Source: Bryoerythrophyllum caledonicum (taxonomy: Eukaryota > Streptophyta > Bryopsida > Pottiales > Pottiaceae). From it: DNA of 64,000 bases. Below are positions 1-12,500 of the stretch, one piece after another. The stretch is taken from positions 11,162,501-11,226,500 of the forward strand of contig OZ020517.1 in the NCBI GenBank assembly GCA_963971425.1, in the 5' to 3' direction. The position numbers and the translations under genes were made by a program. Position 1 is the first letter of the stretch; each line of letters starts with the position of its first letter. Below the pieces are notes generated by a model, which saw only the letters and a list, made by a program, of their open reading frames with translations, was not told the DNA's origin and ran no database searches.

Positions 1-32
1 ACTACAAGTAAAGTTGGATTTTGTAATATATT

Positions 33-2826
33 ATGTATAAAAAAATGAATTCAAAACATGTATTGAAATGGCCTGATATCATTGATACATTTATAAGTAA
101 TACCATTCAATTATTTCTAGACATTCCTTCTAAGCACATGATAGAACAACTTGCTCAAAAATTCCCCACATGTCAGATCTCAATAAAACAATTATCTCAA
201 CATTTAAAATATTTCAAGGAAAAATTGAAATCAAAAGATGAAACTTCTACACTTCAAAAGAGTATTATAAATGAACTAAAATTAGATCAAATGCCAAGTG
301 AAAATGACAAATACAGTACATAACAAAATATCTTGATAATATTACAGACACACCAAAATATGCATGTTTTACTTGTAGAAGGCTATGGTTTTGTCGACAA
401 GTGAATTATGCATGAATTTTTCTTATCATGTCATTGCCAAAAGCTTATCATATTGATGCTTTGGAAAAACCAATTTTTGTATGTAAAAGTTGTCATCATA
501 AATTTTTACATAATAAAAAATGAGACATGTCATTACAAGATCACATAACAAACAATGTAAAAAATATGGATATTGTTTCATCATTGAACAAAATTGAAGA
601 GCCATTAGTGTCTCCACGCTTGGCCTTTGCCCAAATATATCAATTAAAAGGATATGGACAATATGGTATATGTGGAAGTATAATTAATATTCCTACCAAT
701 TTAGATTTGATTTAAACTGTTTTACCACGTCTACCGCATGATTCATCTACTATAGTTGTATATTTAAAAAGGAGTTGGCATATAAACCCATATATATGTC
801 TGGGTTTGTTCGTCCAAATATTGTAATGAAGGCTTTACATGTCCTTTGCAAGACACCATTGTATATAGATGCAAAAGTTTCTATTAAAGAAAATTGGAAA
901 AACATTATGGATTCTTCAATAATTGATGTTTTTACCTTGAAAGAAGAAAATGAATGTAGTGTACTTCAAACGAACCAATATCTATGGATGGTTTTGAAGA
1001 GATAAAAGATAATGAAGGCAGAGATACATTGATTCAAAATATTCTACATCCAGAAAGTATAGTTGATGATAATGATTCAATTGCTATTGCTCCAGGTGAA
1101 AATTTTCGGCTACTTGGCTTATTTAGGGACCTTCACTTAGAAGAATATAACTTTCCCACTCTATTTTTTGGTCATCAAAGACCAAATTTTCATACCAAAA
1201 AATTGCTGAAGCAGAATTAACAAGCACAAATAGAAAATTTGCTAATGATGTCACTAATCTTTTTATTAAAACTATTAAAATATCGATTCATTTTATCTTA
1301 TCGTCATATTGGATTTGTGTACGAAAGACTATTTTGAAAGGACGTAAACCAACTCCATTTGAAATCTTAAATAATAAGAACATTGAAAATTTGTTAAAGT
1401 CAAATATGGGTTATAGAGAACTTGGCAAAATAAGAACGTCTCCTGATTATTTGGATCAATTAAGAAAAAATGTCTTTGCTATGATTAGACAACTTGGTCC
1501 TCCCACATTCTTTGTTACTTTTACAACGGGGATTAATAATTGGCCAGAAATTGTCCAAACATTAGAAGAACTTTATAACATTCATAATTGCAATAAATAG
1601 AGGATATTTAAAAATAATGATAAGAAAAAAATTGCAGAACTTGTACGAATGGATCCTATAACATGTGCTCGATACTATGATAAACGGATTGGTTGGTTTC
1701 GAAAGCTTTTTGAAAACTGCAATTTATTATTTGGTGAGTTGAATGATTTATTTTTTATAACAAAATTTCAAAGTGAAGGCTATCCTCATGATCATGGTCT
1801 ATTATGGATTGCCGATGCTCCTCAATATGGCATACAATACAATGAAGAAATTGAAAACAATCCAAATAAGAAATTGATAAATATCTCACATTAGATCGCT
1901 TTATTCTAAAAAATACCCTACGTAGTGCACAAGTTCACCAACACAGACAAACGTGTCAGAAAAAGGGTAAAGCAACATGTCGCTTTCATTATCCCAAACC
2001 TCCAATGAGAACGACATAAATTTTATTACCTTTAGAAGAATGCAAACGAGAATTTTTCCATAAAATAACAATTAGAATATTTGAACAACTAGGAAAAATA
2101 GATCTTGGAGAAGACATGACATATGTTGATTTCTTGAATAGATTGAATTTAAATGAAGATGCGTACATAATGGCTTTACGTAGTATTCTAAAGAAGCCTA
2201 CTACATTCTTAAAACAAAATGTGATTGACATAAGAACTAATGTCTTTGGTAAGTTGGCGGGTCCATTATGGCAAGCAAATACTGATGCTCAATTTATACT
2301 TGATCCATATGCTGCTGCAAGTTATTGCACATCGTATTTAATAAAAGTTGATAAATCAGTAACTGCCGAATTGAAAGCAGCTTTAGAAAAATGTAAAAGT
2401 GAACAAACTAGGGATGTTGATCGTATAAAAAGAATGGGAAATTCTTTTCTAAATGCACAACAAATGCCTGCTCAATTGGCTATATATTTAGCACTATCTA
2501 TACCTCTTCATCATGCATCTCATTCATTTCAATTCATAAATACCTCAGAAGAACAATCAAGGATATAAATATTGCTTCCATCTAGTGTATTACGAAAATT
2601 GGAACCAAATTCAACCAATATATTTTGTAAATTTGCAATTGGGAAATATAGAGGTAGACCTCAATATTTGGATAATATTTGTCTTGCAGAATTCATTTCC
2701 AAATTTAGAATGAATGATATTAAGAAATTTTTTGTTCCTCAAATTATAAGATGGATAAACTTTAATTTACATAGAGACCCTCAAAATCATTATCGCGAGC
2801 AACTTCTTTTATTTTCTCTTTTTTGA
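33..2826 (+). pseudogene. Helitron N-terminal, DUF6570-like and Rep (HUH/Y2) region, broken
   Basis: Open segments at 33-323, 527-715, 775-1005, 984-1220, 1334-1600, 1649-1894, 2116-2568 and 2572-2826 join into one Rep-type protein if stops and frameshifts are ignored. Near 590-900 the text matches the DUF6570 style (SPRLAFAQIYQLKGYGQY, then a VRPNIVMKAL block). Rep motif 1 is visible as FFVTFTTGINNWPE near 1510. The HUH motif is intact as YPHDHGLLWI near 1785-1815. The paired nicking tyrosines appear as YCTSYLIK near 2322. In Helitrons Rep nicks and joins single DNA strands through these tyrosines, with a metal bound by HUH. The segments 1334-1600 and 1649-1894 share a frame and are separated by a single TAG. 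The segments 2116-2568 and 2572-2826 are also in frame, split by one TAA. Confidence 0.85.
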
Positions 2827-3041
2827 GGTTTAGAAGAATCTTTAAAAAATGGCCATGGTACTTGGTATGAAACTTTTAATTATAAACAAGAATACATGAT
2901 GTTCATTCGTAAGCATTTTGTATATCAATTTAATAGTAGAAGCCAATACAATGATGAGTGGAATACGCTGCAATCTTGTATTTACAAATATAGTAAAATG
3001 CATATGAATGATTCATCCCATTACCTAGATTAGTAAATGAA

Positions 3042-4399
3042 ATGAGTAATCCACTGAATTGCACTATTTCTACAAACATTGAAGGAATTGAATCATATGA
3101 TATATCCATTGAGAGAAAAGAACAAAAGCAAGCAAATATATGTAGAAATGAAAGTGTTTTCAATTGTCCTGATGAAATTCTATCAGACAATGAATTTGCA
3201 TCACTTATGCAACAATTGAATGGTGAGCAACGAATAATTGTGGATGATATTACATATAGAAAAAAAGAAATCAAAATACACCTTTCTTCATATTTTTAAC
3301 TGGAGGAGTTGGTACAAGAAAAAATTTCACATTACTTTATAACATCCAATACCTATTATGATATTATAATAAAATCAATGTGGATGCTGATCCGCTAAAA
3401 CAAAAGGTTATGAAACTTGATTATACTGGTAAAGCTACTTTTAATATAGGTGGATCAACAATTCATTCTACTCTTGCAATTCCTTTAAATAAACGTCTTC
3501 TTGAATTAAAAGGTCTATGTGATGAGAGATGTGACTACTTTATAAAAAGATATAACCAACTTCGGTTATTAGTCATTGATGAAGTATCTCTTGTTGGAAG
3601 TCGTATGTTTGCAATGGTTGATAGAAGGCTACGAGTTATCATGCAAGCACATAATAGTTTTAGGGGTGGCGTAGATGTCATTGTCACTGGTGATTTATTC
3701 CAAGCGCCACCAGTCCGTGATGCATGGATATTCAAACCTCAAAGTATTGGTCTTTATCAACTAGCTCCAAATTTTTGGATAGAAAAGGTTAAGTGCTATG
3801 AACTTACACAAGTTATGCGACAAAAAGACTCACGATTCATTAGCATCCTTAATCGCTTTCGAACTGCAACTCAAACTATGCATGACATTACATATATTAA
3901 TAAGATATGCTTCAAGTCACTACCAAATGACATTACATTTCCACATTTGCTTTATACAAATATGAAAACAAATCAACACAACAAGTATGTTTTTGATAAT
4001 ACTCCCGGAGAAACATATAAATTTGTTGCTGAAGATGTTCCGTCTGAAACATGTCCACCTTCTTTTAAACTTTCTAATATATCCAGTTCAATTGGTGGTT
4101 TGCATTATGAGACATTCATTAAAAAATATATGTTGGTAGATTTGTGTGCAGGAAATCATGTCACGAGTGATGGCCTTGTCAATGGGGCTGATGGTATTTT
4201 CAAAGATTTCACAACCACCCCACAAAATTTAATATGGATAGAATTTGGATCACCACGTATAGGTATTGAAACAATGTTTACCAAGAATATCCTAATATTC
4301 ACAATCATTGGACACCTATTACACAAAAAACTGCAGAAATTCAAATTGGAGAAAATTCTTTACATATTGTTACAAGAATTCAATTTCCCATCCAGCTAG
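3042..4399 (+). pseudogene. PIF1-like Helitron helicase, broken
   Basis: The segment 3042-3299 carries the pre-helicase block (LNGEQRIIVDD). From about 3287 a second frame holds a Walker A-like GGVGTRKNFT, then runs through one TGA into 3380-4399. That stretch has Walker B (LLVIDEVSLVGSRM), GDLFQAPPV and a QVMRQKD block, in the order of PIF1-family SF1B helicases. Walker A is altered: the family pattern GxGKS/T reads GTRKN here, so the glycine before the lysine and the following serine/threonine are lost and ATP binding is probably abolished. A frameshift near 4300 moves the remaining helicase motifs into the frame of the next entry. The helicase would unwind DNA during rolling-circle transposition. 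Confidence 0.88.
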
Positions 4400-5274
4400 C
4401 AACAATACGTACAATACATCGAGCTCAAGGCTTAAGTCTTGATTCACAATATGTGACGAAACATGGATTGAGCTATACTGCTTTGTCAAGGATTCATTTA
4501 AAGGAACATTTGTTTTTATTATATCCATTATGTTCAAAAAAAATTCATGTAGATCCATCTGTAAGTATTGAGATGTCTCGTCTTCAATCTGAAGCAAAGT
4601 ATAAGATTTCCATTCCTCTACTAATTGGTCATAAAAAAGATAATATCATTCTTCAATCACTCAATACTCGATCATTAAATCGTCATTACAAAGATGTTTT
4701 GGCTGATCCAAATTTAATGGCATCTGATGTCCTATGCCTCAATGAAACACAAATTTCTTATTTACAAAATAGTTTAGAAATTCATAAAGCATTATTAGAA
4801 AAATTCAACATTTTATCATGTCACAATGGCCATGGAACTATTGTACTTTTTGACAAAGCTATGACTTTATCTAGAAGTCACATAAGTATAGATTTTGATT
4901 CAGAATTCATACAAATTTTACTTAATGATAACACATCAAAAGCCATAAATATCATCGCAACTTATAAGCCTCGTGCAATGTCGTTGCTTGATTACCTTGT
5001 CGTTTTAAAAAATAAAATAGAATCAATGCCTACAAATTGTCCTACTTTTATTCTTGGAGATTTAAATATTCATATGTTGGTGAAAAACCTTCTCTCGACG
5101 ACCTTGCATGATTTCATGATTACCTACAACCTTCATTTATCCTTCTCTGAAAGCACTAGTGATTATTATTCACAACTGGATCATATGTGGACAAATGCAC
5201 TATTGTCACTTTATATTTCAAATACCTTAGATGCCTATTGGACAAATCACAAGCCCATTTTATTTGATTTATAA
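4310..5274 (+). pseudogene. Helicase C-terminus fused in frame to an EEP (AP-like) endonuclease domain
   Basis: One open frame continues from the helicase end (TIRTIHRAQGLSLDSQ, then YTALSRIH) directly into an exonuclease-endonuclease-phosphatase domain without a stop; the longest ATG-started part is 4453-5274. Endonuclease motifs are SLNTRSLNRHYKDVL near 4655, the catalytic-type ETQ near 4744, ILGDLNIH near 5056, LDHMWTN near 5180, and a terminal TNHKPILFDL. Related domains in Helentrons and LINEs end in an SDH motif whose Asp and His are catalytic. Here it reads TNH, so the Asp is replaced and activity is doubtful. The single-frame join shows that the endonuclease belongs to the Helitron protein and not to a neighbouring LINE. 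Confidence 0.85.
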
Positions 5275-5830
5275 AATCCAAATTAAAAAACACATATTCA
5301 AAACATTACTATAAATCTTTCATGATTAGATAGTTTAAATTAATATCACTTAAATTAAATGGACCAAAATCACAATCATTATTGAAACTTCACTACATGT
5401 ATACTTTTTAGACCATCTTTTTACTTAAACTTCATTGAAATAGTAGAACTTATGAATTATAATAAATTTATATATTATGAAAATTTTAATTTATTCCATA
5501 CGTTTCAAGAATTTGGAAGTTTAAATTCATTAGTTGATTAAATTAAATTCTTTAATTTATTATATTGAAAATATTTAATACAAATTTCGAAGGAAAAATA
5601 CCAGGGCCCATTGTATCTATCGATATCTTGTTTGATATCTCATAGAAGGCGACCTACGAAGCGTAGACCTCTATTTAATGCCGACGTCACAAACGCAAAT
5701 CCGAATTCCTTCAACGAAACGCTCACAACGCTCACTTCCAATGTAAAAGTCGCACTTGTTCAAATAGACTTGCTGCGCGAACAGAAAGTGAAGCCGCAAA
5801 GTTGTCCGACCTCGCATCGCCAGCCTATCC
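5275..5830. other. AT-rich tail after the Helitron and start of a more GC-rich promoter zone
   Basis: 5275-5590 is AT-rich with short direct repeats and no coding signal; it may include the unplaced Helitron 3' end. From about 5600 the composition changes to GC-richer DNA that belongs to the upstream region of the next gene. Confidence 0.6.
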
Positions 5831-5995
5831 TCTCTTCTCTTTCTCCATCGCTACCTCGGACCATCTCTTCTCTTTTTCCATCGCTACCTCGGATCATCTC
5901 TTCTCTTTTTCCATCGCAACCTTGGATCCTCTCTTCTCGTTTTCCATCGCAACCTCGGATCCTCTCTTCTCGTTTTCCATCGCAACCTCGGATCA
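5831..5995 (+). repeat. Five tandem 33-bp units upstream of the LisH/CTLH gene
   Basis: Units start at 5831, 5864, 5897, 5930 and 5963. Each contains TCTCTTCTC, TTTCCATCGC and ACCTCGGAT with few substitutions. 33 is a multiple of three, so open frames appear on both strands, but these are by-products of the repeat. The array lies about 510 bp upstream of the start codon in a CT-rich promoter or 5' leader zone. Confidence 0.95.
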
Positions 5996-6508
5996 TCTTC
6001 ACGGACGGCTCAAACCCTAGGGCTAGGGTTTGCTCACGGATTGCAGTCATCCGAGGCTTGGATTGCCGTCATGCGCGGGGTTTAGGACGAGGACGGACGC
6101 GGCTCTTGCGTTAGGGTTTGGAGGTGTCACTTTCCTTTTGTCGAGGTAAGAGGCGTGATATTCTTTGCCGTGACTGGAGTTTTTGTTTTCTGACCTAGTG
6201 GCCTACCGTTAGAAATTTGGCGAGGTGGATTGGCGGAGGATTTTTTTTTTTTTTTTTTTTTTTTTTTCTGTTGCGTGTTGTTAGTTGGAGGAGCGGTAGC
6301 AGAATTGCAGCTGGATGTTTTTTTTTGTAGCGTTGAGATCAATCTTCCCCGAAGAAACTGGTGTTTTGGATGCTGTCGTGTGTTTTTACGGGATGAAATA
6401 CTCTTCAATTTTGGTCTACTGTTTTGGATGCCAAGTTTTGGAGAAGATGAAAGCGTGGAATTGAATTGTCGTCGCATCTTGTGTGTGATTTGGCGCAGGC
6501 AGGGATTG
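5996..6508 (+). promoter_or_regulatory. Promoter/5' leader of the LisH/CTLH gene with a probable leader intron
   Basis: Telobox-like AACCCTAGGGCTAGGGTTT lies near 6011 and TTAGGGTTT near 6111. A strong donor (GAG|GTAAG) at 6146 and acceptors at 6498 or 6502, just before the ATG at 6509, suggest an intron in the 5' untranslated region. A run of about 27 T lies inside it at 6241-6267. Transcription start was not determined. Confidence 0.5.
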
Positions 6509-9500
6509 ATGGACACACAAGCTGTGAATTGGAGTGCGCTGGATGAGTTGGTTCGAGTCTACCTGTATCAGGAGCAGCTGCTCGAGGATTCCGAGGATAA
6601 TAGCAATGTCATTTGTCCGCGCGAAATGATTAGGCTCATACGCTCGCTCATTGAAGCAGGTTATATTACGGAGTCGCTGACTCTTCTGCAGCAACATGCT
6701 CATGCGGTGTTGCAAGACCAGCGCCTCCTTTTTCGACTTTATAAACAGGTTTTGTACAATTCTCTCTTTGTTTCACGTTTAAAGTAGATCGTGTTAGTCA
6801 TTTAATGGATCACGACAGAGTGTGGAAATGTTGCCGCATCCGGTAGAGAGGTTTTGTTTACAAGATAAGACAGAGCAGTGAATGAAGTTTCACGTTAACG
6901 GTCAGATGCAAAATTTCTCATAGAGATGGTATTTATTACCTTAAGTTTTGGATTTTCAGCACCTTCTGGTTTTTTCTTTGGTTTTGTCGTCTTTAATACA
7001 AGGGTTTATGCGTCATTAGCCCTTGTACGTTCTGAATGCGCTTTCTCGGCGGGAATCCTTCATGATCAAGGGTGGTTTGTGGATATCAAGCAGACTTTTA
7101 TCGAGTTGTTACGAGCTGGAGGTCCAACTGCACATTTGAAGGCCATAGAGTGCTCACGCACTCAGCTGGGCCCATGCGCTTTGAATGCCTATCCTGTACG
7201 TTCTTATCTCAGGTTGTGCTTCAATTGATAAGTATAACCTCAAGGTAGCATTTATGTTGTCAGCATTCATGCCATGTTAAGTTTTTCATTGACTGCCTTC
7301 GAGTTGTTCTAAGCCTGTGAGACGTCCTCGGAGATTTTGTAAAGTCTGATGTATTCTGAAAGCTAATTTGGCATCGGTTTGCAGGAGGCATATGAGGAAT
7401 TTAAGCGCGTGTTGTTGGCACTCATGTATGATAAAGATGATGAGAACTCACCCGTTGCTGAAGAGGTAGTGTTGTCTTGTTGCAGCCTTTAACGAAATAA
7501 TCACTTTGTCATGAATGTGGATGATTTATATATTTCTTTCTCTCGAGTTATAACTATTTTTAAAAGTAGACGCTTGTGGGGATGGTGCGCTGTGTAGTAG
7601 TGGTCAGAAGTCAGGAGGTTTGAGCTGGCTGCAACGATTGCTTCTACTCTCACGGCTCAGCTGCAGGCATACGATCCATTACTGTCGTCGACTATCCGCT
7701 ACTTGATCAGGTTCGTAAGACTTGATAGTGTCAATTTTTATCTGCCTCTGCTTTTATGATCCTCTAAGTGGCGCAGCCTTTATCGTTGAAGTTACTACTT
7801 TATGAGTACATACTTTTATCTGAAAATATTTTAATCATGAGGCTGGAAGAATGGATTTGCGGCGGGTAGTTTCGTTTGTGCTATACGGTTGTCTTTAACC
7901 TGTTGGATCATCACAATTACTGATTGTCGTAATGCTCCAAGTTTTAATTTCATGGAAATCTAACCTGCTGAAGGTTTGGGTACAACTTGCAGTGTTCATA
8001 ATGGCTACTGTCAACGACAAGCTTTGCCCTCTTCAATCGTTGAAATCTGTTCCAATGTGCTCTTCAAAGACCGTGACCTTCCTGCCACACCACAAGAGTG
8101 CTTGCTGGAAGCTCCCAAGTTCAGTGAGGTATTTAACTAACTGCTCTGTTGGCAAATCTTCCTTGGTAGCTGACGGTGTCTGTTCTTCACACGAGGGAAA
8201 AACATCCTATCTCATTTATGATTGGTTATGATTGACATTATTATTTGCACGGTAGTTTGTTTTCCTTTAGATTGGCTACCCCTTCTCTTCAAAGAAGTCG
8301 TGAAATTCCAGGCTTGATGGCAGTGTGGAGCAGTAGTGGTAGTCTACTTTGAAGGGCTTACTTATAGCGTGTGGAATCAGAGGTTCAGATACTGTCATGT
8401 TGTGGTTGCGATTTCTGAAGCATAGTTGTTGTGGAACTTTGCTTATGGCAGAGTGATGTACAAGACTTAGCGTCAGCATTGGTGCTATCCAGACAAGAAG
8501 CAGTCGATAGTCTGCGTTGCACTGGTGGTGATCTTCGAGCTGCTTTTATGGTTGACATCACCTTATTTTCCCTCTCTCCCCCACCCTCCTCTTTCTCCCC
8601 TTCTTATGCAGTCTTCCTTGGTCTTATTTACTGGTCGTGAGTATGAAATCTTTTTGGAAATTCACAGTAATACCCAGTTTGCAGTGGCAAATGTTAGAGG
8701 GTGTGAGTTCAAGCAAGTTTAAGTACTGAAAGGATTGTACTCTAATTATTGTTCTCGTTATCCTCATCGTTGCTCCTTGTGCACTGCAGAATGAGTTGAG
8801 CCGTTTGAGGGTGAACGCTGCTGCAATGGACGAGCTTGTTCGTGAGTATTGCATGTATAGAGGACTCATTGAAGGAGGTGCCAACTTCACACCAGGTGCC
8901 AAGGGTAGTTCAAGTGATGCTGTAGCAGCGCAATTAAGTGACGTTCTTGCAGCTGGTGTGGTTAATGGTTTCAAGGCTGTTGGAGCCAAAGGGCCGACTC
9001 TTGAACCATCACCTCCAGATATGTGCAGAATGGAGGAACAGGGACCTTCCGGTGTTCTGAATGGCGTAACCACAGATCAACAACCAGATCTGGTGTTGGA
9101 GGATCTAAGTACTCTGACTGATTTGCAAGACAACATGGACTTTTCTCCACCCAAAGAATTAGAAGATATGCCGAGCGATGTGATTATGGAGGAGCCTGCC
9201 GCGCCAATTTGTGAAGGTAAGAAGAACCCGTCTAAGTTTGATTAATCCTGTTCTTTTTCTCTTAGGGACAGATCAACGAACCAAGTTAGTATTAGTGTAT
9301 GTGGCGGCATTGTCATATTCCCTCAGAGAATTTAGTTAGACATCGAATTTTATCTTAGAATAGTTGATTTCTATCTATGGGCCAGTTGTTACATGGTGGT
9401 AACACGTGATAGTGTAACTTCTTCTTTTTCTTCTTCTAGTTCAAGTCTTTTAAGTCTCAAGACAACTACCCTAATTGGCACCAAAGAGCACTGGCACATT

Positions 9501-12500
9501 TGATTTGTTTGTCCTCAGAAATCTATTATGTTTTCTGTTTACATCATTGCTTTCTTTCCAACACCTGGTTTTTTGTATGGCAGTGGCTGCAGAGTCTCCT
9601 TCTCAAGGATCTTGCAGTATGGCAGCACCTGAGGAGAATCAGAATTCTGGAATGTGTAGCACAAGTGGATCAACCCACCTCAGCGTCAATGGTGGGCGTT
9701 TAGCAACTACCCTTGGTGCTTGCAGCAAAGAGGATCGGAGATGTCGCAGATGGAGAGGAAGGCAATCTGTAGAAGCTAAGGATTATGTAGAGGCCTTGTG
9801 GGGTTCTTCTTCAGATTGTAGGGAACCAAAAAATGGTGCAGCGGCAAGTGACACGGATGGATCTGCTATTCTTAATGATTCGAAGATGGTATTCTACCTC
9901 ATTAACATTGACTTTCATATGAAGTATATTTCAAATTAAAAGCATGTTGTGGGATGTTGTATGCATTTTGGTATCCGACTAAGTCATATGGATTCCTTAG
10001 AACAAGTTGAACTGATTATGGTAATTTGATTATGCATTTTGCAGGATCATGAAGATGATATCTTTGAAATGTATGGAAAAGCCCTAGAAATTCGGCAGTT
10101 GGCAAGCGATGGAAAAACCGAGGAAGTCATTTTGGAAGTGGTCAAATTAAACCCTGATTTTTTTGAGCAGAATCCTCAATTACTTTTCCAGCTCAAGCAG
10201 GTATGGTACCTTTTTCGTCTACTGAATTATTTTTTTATCCAACTTGAATCTTGTGTCTTTCTAATCCAAGCATCATGGCAGTCAACTTGTGGCTCCGTTA
10301 TTCTGTATGCCAATTATGGAGGCATCGCTACAATGATTGTTAACCCCTAAATTTCTTTGACAATTTTACACCGAAACACTTCAAAATTGCTTGTTTTATG
10401 CAATGAGTAAGGACGAAACAACAATTATCACTTAAAGTCTTAACTGTAGGTTTTTAATTTTAGACTTATTAAGTAACTTACATAAATTTTTTCATAAAGT
10501 TTGACCGCACAGATTGTAATATTATAGTGTTTGAAGGGTCCATTTTCTTCCCTGCGTTTGCACTTCACTTGGTGTCAAATTTTTGCACTACACAAGGTCT
10601 AAATTCATTTCCATCATGTTAAGCATGATATTAATTCCTTGTTCTCCAATTATAAGAGGTAGAGGTGGGGTGTACCATAATTAATTGTGCAAGGAGTAGA
10701 GGTTCAAAAATTGTCAATTTGTGTTATATTTTTCTTGTGAACTTAGTAAGTTTTAAAATGAGAATCCGAATGGTCAATAAGAAGGTTTACACCACATAAT
10801 CCTGCGGAAAAAATAAATAGTAAGAAATGTGATGATCTTGAAGTCTTATGTGAAAAAGTAGTTTTTTTGGTACCTTGCCCGACAATGTGCGATAATGTGT
10901 GACAATGTTTGACTTGGATTTATATGCCTTTTTTCACTAAAGATGAGATTTTTTTTGACAATATGAAAGGAAAAATATTACTTGCTAGTATGGAAAATCT
11001 CACCTTCAATAAAGTGTCCTAGTAAAAGTTTTTGGAGTTGCCCGACGTGCCTGCTCTCCCCATTAGAACTTCAAAACCCTATAACTTTTTCATTAAATGT
11101 TGGGTTTAGGACTCACACAATGCTTTTATTAATGTCCATCTACATGATAAATATCAAAGAAAGTTGTTATAAAATTACAGCATAGGAATCTACTTTTGGA
11201 AATTTAGGGGTTAAAATACTTGTGTAGATGGTGGTGCTAAAGAAAGCGTGGTAAACATTGATAATTGCTATCGTTTCACTTATATGACTGCGTACTTACC
11301 AAGACATGATTTTGATGTAGGTTGAGTTTCTCAAGCTGGTCGAAGGAGGAGACTATTTTGGAGCTGTGGGCGTTGCTCGAGCAGATTTAGGGCCTCTCGC
11401 CGCAAGGTTCCTTGAACTACTTCGGCCACTCAAGGAGACGCTGCTTGCCCTTGCACGGCCTAGAGGTGAACCAGCTCTTAAGTCAACTCCGCCATCTGTG
11501 CTAGCAGCTGCCCTTCAGGTATTTCACTCAGGCTTCACTTTTCCTTCACCCAGTATGTTCGTTTCTTATGAGAATGGTGTTAGTCGCAAGTACACTTGAT
11601 TAGAAATCAAAACATACAGCCTAAGCTCAGCGTGGGGGTTGTCCGCTGTTTCGCTGGGTGATTTTCTTTGAAATTTTGGCGAGAGGACCTCAACGTCCTT
11701 AATTATCAAATGATTCTGTGGGGGGTCACTTTGGCGTCCGTCTTTAATATATTGTTTGCTTCGTGTCACAGGTTGCCTTAGGAGCAAGTTTGGGCATAGC
11801 AGAGCCACAGCTGATGAAGGTCATGAGAGCCACTTTGTTTACTCATACGGAGTGGTTCAAAGTTCAAATGTGCACTGATCGTTTTGCGGACCTCCTTAAC
11901 ATCAACAAGCTCAAGGAACCAGATGCGGTGGCTGAAGCTTCAGAACCCACGATCGAGGACTTGAAAACGGTTGGAGGGTCAGGCTCCTGCATATCTACAA
12001 GCGAAACGAGTGGGACTCAACTTCCTGACGTGCCAAGGGACGGACCCCTCTTTGACGACGGTTCTATCCTGACATTAATGGTAACTCCGTAACACTCAGT
12101 ACCTGGATAATCCTCGTCCTCCCTGATGGTGGGCATAAGTGAGTTGTTCCCATGCTATTCCTACTGTAGATCATTCTTAGCTAAAGTTGAGCATAAGAAG
12201 AAGAGGTGATTTGATTGAGTCCACAGTTTATTGTAGGTTTGCATTTTTGACCTCGTAATCAATGTTAGTGTTTTCATCCATGTAGCATGCATAACTTAAC
12301 TTGTTATTCTGCCATTTTCCTTCTACCGCTAGTCGTAGCCATTTTATACCCTTCACAATTCATGATTCCTCTTTGAAGCAAATTTCTGAGGTTGAAAACT
12401 TGGTTTTTGCAGGAATTCCTTGCTTTACCAAGAGGAGATGCTATCCAGTTGCTTGAGCAGTACGATGGGAGCGTGGACAATGTGTTCGCAAATCTAATGT

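Larger units (their letters stand above)
1..5274 (+). mobile_element. Degenerate Helentron-type Helitron (Rep-helicase-endonuclease), left end outside the window
   Basis: Plus-strand remnants run in the order of an autonomous Helentron: a cysteine-containing N-terminal region, a DUF6570-like stretch, Rep with an HUH motif and paired tyrosines, a PIF1-like helicase, and a C-terminal EEP-type endonuclease. The frame is broken at many points: TAG at 1598, TAA at 2566, a stop near 3351, and frameshifts near 1895 and 4300. The copy therefore cannot make a full transposase. The left terminus is not in the window. I could not place the right terminus in the AT-rich DNA after 5274, and I did not find a convincing CTRR end with hairpin. 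Rolling-circle Helitrons are known from many plants. The endonuclease-bearing Helentron type is best known from animals, fungi and algae. Identification rests on domain order and motifs read by eye. Confidence 0.88.

Noticed and set aside
5611..6114. Plus-strand frame of 167 codons and overlapping frames on both strands before the LisH/CTLH gene
   Set aside because: Explained by the 33-bp tandem array, whose length is a multiple of three. The protein text is just the repeat.
6127..6516. Minus-strand frame with a poly-Lys run
   Set aside because: Antisense of the poly(T) run and the start of the LisH/CTLH gene.
8624..9073. 149-codon minus frame
   Set aside because: Antisense shadow of exon 7 of the LisH/CTLH gene.
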